This document shows positions 1-5,320 of a DNA stretch of 7,546 nucleotides, piece after piece. Each line of letters starts with the position of its first letter. Positions within the stretch are counted from its first letter, which is position 1. Below the pieces are notes generated by a model. The model was not told where the DNA came from and did no database searches. It saw nothing but the letters and a program-made list of their open reading frames with translations. A program made the position numbers and the translations under genes. Source of the stretch: CAZDYP01 sp964509505. Its GTDB lineage: Bacteria > Chloroflexota > Anaerolineae > JACRMK01. The stretch covers positions 1 to 7,546 of the forward strand of contig CAZDYP010000209.1 of the NCBI GenBank assembly GCA_964509505.1. The letters are read 5' to 3'.

Positions 1-2
1 CT

Positions 3-1442
3 AAAAAGGCCGTCCTAACAGTTGCACAACGAACGGATGTTGGGATGATGGCTTTAGCGGAAGGTAAAGAATCTCTCAATCTAAATTCCGCTACTCAAAC
101 CAACCGCGTGCCTGTTGTATGGTCACGTGGTTATGATGGTACTGGGACAAATGTTGCTATCCTTGAATCCGACATCGTAGATTTTACGGCTAATTCCAAT
201 GAATGTCCGAGTAGTACCAATCCCAATAATTGCTTTCGTAATCCTGGGCCAATCCTTTCAACGGGAAATCCTTCTGAAGGAGATCATGCCACATTGGTAG
301 CCAGTGTTGTGGGCAGTAACCATCCCACCTATAAAGGCATGGCACCTGGAGTAAGAATCATCAGTGCTACATCTCAAGGCACAAAACAAGGCGCTATTGA
401 CGGACTTGTTTGGGCTATTGATCAGGCCGGAGCTCACGTGGTTAACTATAGCGCCGGTTTTTGTACAGGCCCAAATGGTATGGACATCATTGACCGAGCC
501 TTTGACTATTATGCCCGTCTAAAAGCTAGACTTCTAGTGGTTGCGTCAGGAAACTCAAACTGTCCAACTTTTGCCGACTATGTGGTTTCCCCAGGCAAGG
601 CTTGGAATGTGCTTACAGTTGGCGCCTACAATGACCAAAGTAATGCTGATTGGCCAGATGATGTTATGTCTTCCTTTTCTAGCTGGAGGAATCCTAACAC
701 TTCTTATGGCGCGTTAGAGAAACCAGAAATAGTCGCCGTAGGCGAAAACGTCGTGGGCATCGGGTTAAATGGCAACCTGATCACTAACTACAATCTCAAC
801 TCTGGCACTAGCTTTGCCGCTCCTCAAGTGTCTGGATTAGCGGCATTATTGATTCACCGCACTTCGTATCTATCAGGGCGCCCTGAATCTTTGCGTGCCA
901 TCATCATCGCCTCAGCAAACCATAATATTGAAGGCACTACAGGGATTCCGGGAGGCACAGATTTGAGGGATGGAGCAGGCGGCATCAATGCTGCCTTTGC
1001 AGACACCGTTGCTTCTACCTATGCCTCTTCTACATGCAACAGCTCATGTTGGTGGTACGAGGTGATTTATCCTGCCGTTTTCGATGCCTATGGCTATCGC
1101 TACTATAACTTCAATGCAAATGCAGGAGACCGTATTCGGGTAGCGATTGCCTGGGATTCTCAGGTAGATTGCCCTAGCACCGGTAGCTGCTCCTATGATC
1201 GCTTGGATACCGACTTGAATTTTGGCATTATGGATGCCAATTACAATTTCCTATCAGGTGCATGGGCTGCTTCATATGCTAACAGCTACGAGCTCTTGCC
1301 AGCCAATGGAGAGTTCGTCATTCCCACAACAGGCCTCTATCGTATTGCGGTTCACAAAGCTAGATTCGATGAAATCGTAAACTTTTTGGGCATTGCTTTG
1401 TCCAAAACCTACAACATTCATCTCCCCTTAGTCATAAGGTAG
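3..1442 (+). CDS. Secreted subtilisin-like serine protease (peptidase S8), 5' partial
   Basis: The frame is open to the left edge, so the true start, signal peptide and any propeptide lie upstream; the ATG at 45 is only the first in-window Met. Numbering from that Met, the S8 core is clear: His81 in GDHATLVASVVGS, oxyanion Asn170 in VVASGN, and nucleophile Ser256 in NSGTSFAAPQVSG. The strand that normally carries the catalytic Asp (D-S/T-G) reads NVAILESD, so Glu41 occupies the Asp position, with Asp43 two residues on. After about residue 330 comes a beta-rich C-terminal domain (RYYNFNANAGDRIRVAIAW, then DTDLNFGI and TTGLYRIAVHK) that resembles pre-peptidase C-terminal domains. The protein ends in NIHLPLVIR. 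Several Cys residues (54, 63, 140, 173 and others) suit an exported protein. Two 60-base lines counted by hand are about 42-45% GC, below most downstream genes. The family call is firm; substrate is unknown and full activity is not assured because of the Glu. Confidence 0.93.
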   Translation, partial: KKAVLTVAQRTDVGMMALAEGKESLNLNSATQTNRVPVVWSRGYDGTGTNVAILESDIVDFTANSNECPSSTNPNNCFRNPGPILSTGNPSEGDHATLVASVVGSNHPTYKGMAPGVRIISATSQGTKQGAIDGLVWAIDQAGAHVVNYSAGFCTGPNGMDIIDRAFDYYARLKARLLVVASGNSNCPTFADYVVSPGKAWNVLTVGAYNDQSNADWPDDVMSSFSSWRNPNTSYGALEKPEIVAVGENVVGIGLNGNLITNYNLNSGTSFAAPQVSGLAALLIHRTSYLSGRPESLRAIIIASANHNIEGTTGIPGGTDLRDGAGGINAAFADTVASTYASSTCNSSCWWYEVIYPAVFDAYGYRYYNFNANAGDRIRVAIAWDSQVDCPSTGSCSYDRLDTDLNFGIMDANYNFLSGAWAASYANSYELLPANGEFVIPTTGLYRIAVHKARFDEIVNFLGIALSKTYNIHLPLVIR

Positions 1443-1451
1443 AAATTTGAG

Positions 1452-1477
1452 ACAGCCGTTATTCTCAAAGTGGCTGT
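1452..1477 (+). other. Short hairpin between protease and DsbA-like gene
   Basis: ACAGCC at 1452-1457 pairs with GGCTGT at 1472-1477, extendable by G-U pairs, around a 12-nt loop. It lies just after the protease stop and before the ATG at 1483. It has no T-run after it, so it is a weak candidate for transcription termination or mRNA 3'-end protection. It may equally be chance. Confidence 0.25.
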
Positions 1478-1482
1478 TGGCT

Positions 1483-2280
1483 ATGGAATCTAATTTGTCC
1501 AATCCACAAACCTCTGAGCAATTACCCCTACACACATCACTCAGTGCGTCCACAAACTGGAATGTCACCATACTCAGCGCATTGGCGATGCTGCTGATCG
1601 GCATCACGTTGGGCTACACTGCGCGCCCCATGCTCGACCCTGCGCCTGCGCCAACACCCGTGGTCATCGTCGTCACACCTGCGCCTAACACAGATGCCAA
1701 TGCCGCCGCAGCGCTCACGCCGACGACCAAACGAGCCACGCTTCTTGACGCGGTCATCGCGCAGACACGGCACTTCAAAGGCAACACCAATGCGCCCGTG
1801 ACCATCATCGAGTTTGGCGACTTTCAATGACCATACTGCGGGCAATTTGCCACTGGCGCGGCGCGTCAGATTGACGAAGTGTATGTGAAGACAGGTATCG
1901 TGCGGATAGGCTATCAGCATTTCGCGTTTCTCGGCGACGAATCATTTTGGGCGGCGCAAGCGAGCGAATGCGCGGCAGAACAAGGCAAGTTTTGGACATA
2001 TCACGATTACCTCTACGAGCATCAAAACGGCGAGAACCGCGGCGCGTTCAACAAGGACAATCTCAAAAAATTCGCGTTAGCGCTCAAGCTCGACGCCAAC
2101 CAATTCAACGCATGTTTTGACAGCAACAAATACGAAACCATTGTGACGAGCGAAGTGCTCTCGGCGCAATCGCTCGGCGTACGTAGCACGCCCTCGTTCC
2201 TCATCAATCAACGTCCCATCGCAGGCGCATTGCCCTTCGATATGTTTCGGCAATTGATTGAAGCAGAACGCAAGAAGTAA
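1483..2280 (+). CDS. Membrane-anchored DsbA-family thiol oxidoreductase with in-frame TGA at the active site (putative selenoprotein, UPYC)
   Basis: Two same-frame open stretches, separated only by TGA at 1828-1830, together encode one 265-residue thioredoxin-fold protein of the DsbA/Thioredoxin_4 type. From the ATG at 1483 there is one membrane segment (about residues 28-47), a Pro/Ala-rich linker, then NAPVTIIEFGDFQ-X-PYCGQFATG with X = TGA (residue 116) and resolving Cys119. The fold continues with YQHFAFLGDESFWAAQASECAAEQGKFW, given here only as a landmark at residues 144-171, and reaches the cis-Pro motif STPSFLIN (Pro237). Two more Cys (163, 211) may form a structural pair. Family members have CPYC, so TGA replaces exactly the nucleophilic Cys. 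It likely acts in protein disulfide chemistry at the outer membrane face. A TTG start at 1447 is possible but lies before an upstream hairpin; no strong ribosome site precedes either. The alternative is a nonsense mutation or sequencing error making a pseudogene, but intact coding on both sides, the exact codon position and a SECIS-like hairpin favour selenocysteine. Confidence 0.8.
1828..1830 (+). other. Candidate selenocysteine codon (TGA) in the DsbA-like active site
   Basis: TGA occupies the first position of the CxxC motif (EFGDFQ-TGA-PYCGQF). Cys codons TGC/TGT differ from it by one base. It is the only in-frame stop in any recognised gene of the window. Confidence 0.75.
1853..1869 (+). 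promoter_or_regulatory. Candidate bacterial SECIS hairpin
   Basis: CTGGCGC (1853-1859) pairs with GCGTCAG (1863-1869) over seven base pairs, one of them G-U, leaving apical loop GGC (1860-1862). The loop begins 29 nt after the TGA. Known bacterial SECIS elements lie just downstream of the UGA inside the coding region, with a short apical loop carrying a G among its first bases and a TGA-to-loop spacing in roughly this range. Competing local stems exist (GGCA/TGCC at 1841-1851; CGTCA/TGACG at 1864-1876), and GC-rich sequence folds easily, so this supports the selenocysteine reading but does not prove it. Confidence 0.6.
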
Positions 2281-2288
2281 ACAGTATG

Positions 2289-2379
2289 GAGTATCCAGTA
2301 GTCAGTATCCAGCCCGACCCCAGCTCACCGACTACTGACTACTGATTACTGACTACTGACTACTGAATTCTGGATACTC
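2289..2379. repeat. Intergenic inverted repeat with ACTACTG heptamer array
   Basis: This fills the gap between the DsbA-like gene and the GH172 gene. Five tandem heptamers (ACTACTG, the third being ATTACTG) run from 2331 to 2365. The left side carries two copies of AGTATCCAG (2290-2298, 2304-2312). GAGTATCCAGTAGTCAGT at 2289-2306 is the reverse complement of ACTGACTACT (2355-2364) plus GGATACTC (2372-2379), interrupted on the right arm by a 7-nt insert. The transcript could therefore fold into a long hairpin just before the GH172 ATG. It resembles the short tandem heptamer repeats known from cyanobacteria, and the same style recurs at 6757-6819. Confidence 0.8.
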
Positions 2380-2382
2380 ACC

Positions 2383-3462
2383 ATGTTTAACGGACTCGGA
2401 CTCCATCTCGGCAATCTCTCGCGTTTATCGCGCGCCAAGACGCGCTCCATCAGCCCCGAAAATTTTGACGGCGCCAAAGGGCAAGGCGGCATGGCGACCG
2501 AAGGCACAGGCGCGAATGCCGCGCGCGACCTCGGACAAGGCTGGAAAATTTCGCCTTCGATTCGCATTCTACCCAACGAAACGCGCACGCTCGCAGACAT
2601 CAAGGACGCGGGCGCGATTCAACATATCTGGATGACGCCCACAGGTAACTGGCGTTACTGCATTCTCCGCATCTATTGGGACGACCAAGAGACGCCCTCG
2701 GTCGAATGTCCCGTCGGCGATTTTTTCGCGTCGGCGTACGGCAAGTACGCGCAAATCAGTTCGCTCGCCGTGTGCGTCAATCCGCGCAGTGGTTTAAACT
2801 CGTATTGGGAGATGCCGTTCCGCAAACGCTGCCGCATCACGTTCACGAACTTGGGCGATGAGCAGATGACACTCTACTACCAAATCACGTACGCGTTGAC
2901 CGAGGTGCCTGATGACGCGGCGTATTTCCACGCGCAGTTCCGCCGTGTGAACCCATTGCCCTACAAAGACGTTTATACGATTGTGGATGGCATCAAAGGT
3001 CATGGGCATTACGTCGGTACGTACATAGCGTGGGGTGTGAACAACAATGGTTGGTGGGGTGAGGGCGAAATCAAGTTTTACATGGATGGCGACCAAGAGT
3101 TTCCGACCATTTGCGGCACAGGCACGGAAGATTATTTCTGTGGCTCGTACGATTGGGATTTGGGCAAGGAGAACGGTGGTTACCGTGAACACACGACGCC
3201 GTATGCAGGCTTGTCGCAGGTCTTGCGCCCAGACGGTTTGTATCAATCGCAGACGCGCTTCAGCATGTATCGCTGGCACATCATGGACCCGATTCGCTTC
3301 GAGCAAGACCTGCGCGTGACGATTCAAGCGTTGGGCTGGCGCACTGACCGCCGCTACCTGCCGTTGCAAGACGACATCGCCTCGGTAGCGTATTGGTATC
3401 AGACGTTGCCGACCGCGCCGTTCCCGAAGTTGCCCACCAGGGACGAGTTGGAAATCATTTAG
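2383..3462 (+). CDS. DUF2961 / glycoside hydrolase family GH172 protein
   Basis: The 359-residue product has the full length and typical blocks of the DUF2961 family, now classed as GH172. Characterised members cleave fructofuranosyl or D-arabinofuranosyl linkages. Hallmarks are the N-terminal SISPENFDGAKGQGGMA (residues 23-39), GAIQHIWMT, the central YVGTYIAWGVNNNGWWGEGEIKFYMDGD block (landmark near residues 208-235), and CGTGTEDYFCGSYDW with Glu249. Glu249 and Glu227 or Glu229 are the likely catalytic acids by family resemblance, which I infer without an alignment. No signal peptide or membrane segment is visible, so the enzyme is probably cytoplasmic and acts on imported oligosaccharides. 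The ATG at 2383 directly follows the intergenic repeat and has no convincing ribosome site. No transporter or other glycosidase is next to it, so the substrate cannot be deduced. Confidence 0.9.
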   Translation: MFNGLGLHLGNLSRLSRAKTRSISPENFDGAKGQGGMATEGTGANAARDLGQGWKISPSIRILPNETRTLADIKDAGAIQHIWMTPTGNWRYCILRIYWDDQETPSVECPVGDFFASAYGKYAQISSLAVCVNPRSGLNSYWEMPFRKRCRITFTNLGDEQMTLYYQITYALTEVPDDAAYFHAQFRRVNPLPYKDVYTIVDGIKGHGHYVGTYIAWGVNNNGWWGEGEIKFYMDGDQEFPTICGTGTEDYFCGSYDWDLGKENGGYREHTTPYAGLSQVLRPDGLYQSQTRFSMYRWHIMDPIRFEQDLRVTIQALGWRTDRRYLPLQDDIASVAYWYQTLPTAPFPKLPTRDELEII

Positions 3463-3469
3463 TGAGTTT

Positions 3470-3787
3470 ATGAAGAAGAAGGTCTTATCTGAAAGAACTA
3501 AAACCAATGATGATGAACTCTTGCCCGAATACAATTTCAGCGGCAAGAAAATCGTGCGAGGCAAACATTACGAAGCCCTGAAAGATGGCTACATTCGCCG
3601 GATTTACGAATCCGATGGGACGGTGACTGAACAATTCATCAAACCCAATGCGCCAAACATTGTGCTAGAGCCCGACGTGCGCGCATATTTTCCAACCTCA
3701 GAAGCCGTCAATCAGGCTTTGCGCGCGTTGATTACAGTGATTGAACAGACGCCGCACAAAGCAAAATCACGCACAACATCGCGTTAA
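3470..3787 (+). CDS. Small conserved-looking protein, possible antitoxin-like component
   Basis: This 105-residue protein begins seven bases after the GH172 stop. It has a lysine-rich start, then DELLPEYNFSGKKIVRGKHY (residues 15-34), a short beta-like stretch (GYIRRIYESDGTVTEQFI), and a C-terminal block EPDVRAYFPTSEAVNQALRA (67-86). From memory, small proteins with a 'LPEYDFS...RGKYY' start and a 'DVxxxFPxSExVNxALR' end often sit beside toxin-antitoxin genes, so an antitoxin or DNA-binding role is possible. I have no firm family name. It is AT-rich (one line near 37% GC by hand count), unlike the GH172 gene before it, and lies 29 nt upstream of hicB, which suggests it belongs to the same acquired cassette. 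There is no signal peptide or membrane segment. Confidence 0.65.
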   Translation: MKKKVLSERTKTNDDELLPEYNFSGKKIVRGKHYEALKDGYIRRIYESDGTVTEQFIKPNAPNIVLEPDVRAYFPTSEAVNQALRALITVIEQTPHKAKSRTTSR

Positions 3788-3816
3788 GTCAAAAGTGGAA
3801 GAAGGAGAGGTGCTAG

Positions 3817-4059
3817 ATGGAGGATACCAAAATTCTCAGTTATCGCATTTTGCTCCGCAAAGAGCCTGAAGGTGGTTATACTGTCATTGTGCCATCGTTG
3901 CCCGGCTGTGTGACATTCGGCGAGACGATTGAAGAAGCGCGCACAATGGCGCGCGAGGCGATTGAGCTCTATCTCGAAAGTTTGCGAGCGCATGGCGAAG
4001 AAATTCCCACGGAAGAAGAAATGCTCGAGTCTACTGTAATGGTGCCCGCCTATGGCTAA
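3817..4059 (+). CDS. hicB: HicB-family antitoxin
   Basis: The 80-residue product matches the HicB partial RNase H-like fold: LSYRILLRKEPEGGYTVIVP, then SLPGCVTFGETIEEA and the helix ARTMAREAIELYLESL. HicB binds and neutralises HicA. A good ribosome site (AGGAGAGG, 3803-3810) lies six bases before the ATG. The frame overlaps hicA by eight bases (4052-4059), giving tight translational coupling. The order is antitoxin first, the reverse of the classical hicAB order but frequent in this short-HicB type. The protein stops soon after the fold and has no helix-turn-helix or ribbon-helix-helix tail, so it probably cannot repress the operon alone; any DNA-binding function would have to come from another protein. 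Confidence 0.92.
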   Translation: MEDTKILSYRILLRKEPEGGYTVIVPSLPGCVTFGETIEEARTMAREAIELYLESLRAHGEEIPTEEEMLESTVMVPAYG

Positions 4060-4276
4060 GTTGCCGTCGCTGACTCCGCAACAAGTGATCAAGCTTCTCG
4101 AAAAGAAGGGCTTTGTGTTGGATAGAAGCAAGGGCAGCCATCGTATGTATTACCACCCAGAGACAAAACGTAGAACAATGGTTGCTTTTCATCGCAAAGA
4201 TTTGCCTAAGGGCACACTCAACGAAATCTTGCGTCAGGCTGGTATCAGCCCAGAGGAATTGCAAGATTTGTTTTAG
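4052..4276 (+). CDS. hicA: HicA-family mRNA interferase toxin
   Basis: The 74-residue product has the HicA double-stranded-RNA-binding-like fold: LTPQQVIKLLEKKGFVLDRS, the active-site segment KGSHRMYYHP with His30, then MVAFHRKDLPKGTLNEILRQ and AGIS near the C-terminus. HicA toxins cleave mRNA and arrest growth until bound by HicB. Length and all motifs are intact, including the catalytic His, so the toxin looks functional. It starts inside the end of hicB. Base composition (one line near 47% GC) is closer to the two genes before it than to the enoyl-CoA hydratase after it. Confidence 0.93.
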   Translation: MAKLPSLTPQQVIKLLEKKGFVLDRSKGSHRMYYHPETKRRTMVAFHRKDLPKGTLNEILRQAGISPEELQDLF

Positions 4277-4313
4277 GACATAATCTCTCAATCTCCTAAC
4301 TCACCTGACGCAA

Positions 4314-4401
4314 TGTCATTCCGAGGAGCGCGGTTTGCGACGAGAAATCTCAGGAGATTTCTCGCGCCGCGCTGCACAAAACGCTGACGCTCGGAATGAC
4401 A
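4314..4401. repeat. Nested palindromic repeat element (REP/MITE-like)
   Basis: This 88-bp element sits between hicA and the enoyl-CoA hydratase gene. The ends TGTCATTCCGAG (4314-4325) and CTCGGAATGACA (4390-4401) are perfect inverted repeats. Inside, AGCGCGG (4327-4333) pairs with CCGCGCT (4367-4373). At the centre GAGAAATCTC (4342-4351) pairs with GAGATTTCTC (4354-4363), with one more C-G pair outside. It encodes nothing. Similar 'TCATTCCGAG' palindromes are, from memory, scattered in high copy in many bacterial genomes. It could also end transcription from hicA by folding, although no T-run follows. Confidence 0.85.
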
Positions 4402-4445
4402 ATGGGTGCGTAACGTGAGATCCTAATCTCTTACGGAGTATCTCT

Positions 4446-5231
4446 ATGTCCCTCGTCAACTATTCCACCGACAATGGCATCGCCACAATCGAATTGAACG
4501 CGCCGCCCGTCAACTCGTACAACCTCGACGTGTTGCGCGAACTCGATGCAGCGATTGTGCGCGCGCGTGAAGATGATAGCGTGTGGGTCATCGTCGTGCG
4601 CGGCGCAGGCGAGCGCTTCTTCTGCGCGGGCGCGGACGTGAAATTTTTCGAGACGGCGAATGCGCGCGCCCGCTACAACTTCGCGCTCTACGCCAACGAA
4701 GCCTTCAACCGTCTCGAATGGACGCCGAAGCTCACGCTGGCCGCGCTCAATGGCACGGCGTTGGGCGGCGGGTTGGAGCTCGCGCTGGCGTGCGATTTGC
4801 GTTTGGCAAAACGCGCAGAACGTGTATCATTCGGCTTGCCCGAATCGAATCTGGGCTTGTTGCCCGGCACAGGTGGCACGCAACGCCTACCCCGTCTCAT
4901 TGGCAAAGCACGCGCATTGGAGATGATGGTGACAGGCGCGGCGTTCACACCCGACGAAGCCTTGACCCATGGCTTGGTCAACCGTGTGTTTGATGCGGCG
5001 ACGTTCAACGACGACGTGACGAAGTACGCGCAACAGTTCTTGCCGCCGAACCGCGCGAGCAAAGCCGTCGGTGCCATCAAGCGCGCGGTGCAAACGGGTA
5101 TGAACCTCTCGGTTGCCGATGGCATCGCCATCGAGCGCGAGCTGCTGCAACAGCTCTTCGAGAGTGAGGATGCAAACGAGGGTATCAAGGCGTTGTTGGA
5201 AAAGCGGAAGGCGAATTTCAAAGGCGAGTAA
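4446..5231 (+). CDS. Enoyl-CoA hydratase/isomerase family protein (crotonase fold)
   Basis: The 261-residue, full-length crotonase-family protein probably hydrates 2-enoyl-CoA to 3-hydroxyacyl-CoA in beta-oxidation or a related acyl-CoA route in the cytoplasm. The oxyanion-hole segments are GAGERFFCAGADVKFF (residues 53-68) and ALNGTALGGGLELALACD (100-117). Both glutamates used for water activation in classical hydratases are present: Glu111 in GGGLEL and Glu133 in GLPESNLGLLPGTGGTQR. The C-terminal helical trimerisation part (RASKAVGAIKRAV onward) is complete. GGAG at 4435-4438 lies seven bases before the ATG. The gene is GC-rich (one line near 67%). The aldehyde dehydrogenase follows 89 bases later and may share a catabolic role. 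Isomerase or other crotonase chemistry cannot be excluded. Confidence 0.93.
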   Translation: MSLVNYSTDNGIATIELNAPPVNSYNLDVLRELDAAIVRAREDDSVWVIVVRGAGERFFCAGADVKFFETANARARYNFALYANEAFNRLEWTPKLTLAALNGTALGGGLELALACDLRLAKRAERVSFGLPESNLGLLPGTGGTQRLPRLIGKARALEMMVTGAAFTPDEALTHGLVNRVFDAATFNDDVTKYAQQFLPPNRASKAVGAIKRAVQTGMNLSVADGIAIERELLQQLFESEDANEGIKALLEKRKANFKGE

Positions 5232-5244
5232 ATTTTGGATTTTA

Positions 5245-5281
5245 GATTTTTGATTGCGTGCCACGTACCAAATCAAAAATC
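5245..5281. repeat. A/T-rich inverted repeat between hydratase and dehydrogenase genes
   Basis: GATTTTTGATT (5245-5255) and AATCAAAAATC (5271-5281) are perfect 11-nt inverted repeats around a 15-nt loop. AATCAAAAAT recurs directly at 5298-5307, and CGGC/GCCG forms a mini-hairpin at 5287-5296. The stem could act as a weak terminator after the hydratase gene or be a small dispersed repeat; no U-tract follows on the plus strand. Confidence 0.5.
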
Positions 5282-5320
5282 AGAAACGGCAAGCCGAAAT
5301 CAAAAATTTGTGGAGGGGCT

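Noticed and set aside
1447..1830. Two separate genes (1447-1830 and 1879-2280) instead of one
   Set aside because: They share one frame, each holds half of a thioredoxin fold, and the second would start at a GTG inside a conserved helix without a ribosome site.
1828..1830. Genome-wide reassignment of TGA to Trp or Gly
   Set aside because: Trp is written TGG in all genes here, Gly uses normal codons, and only one in-frame TGA occurs in about 2,000 codons, at a position where Cys is expected.
2794..3564. 256-codon minus-strand open frame over the GH172 gene
   Set aside because: It lies antisense to a well-conserved gene, crosses into the next gene, has no recognisable domain, and is expected from GC-rich codon bias.
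4688..5221. Minus-strand frame of 177 codons opposite the enoyl-CoA hydratase gene
   Set aside because: It is a shadow of a clearly conserved crotonase gene and shows no domain or start signal of its own.
5258..5320. GTG start extending the aldehyde dehydrogenase by 21 residues
   Set aside because: The added stretch is encoded by the intergenic inverted repeat, is unlike the family N-terminus, and the ATG at 5321 has an excellent ribosome site.
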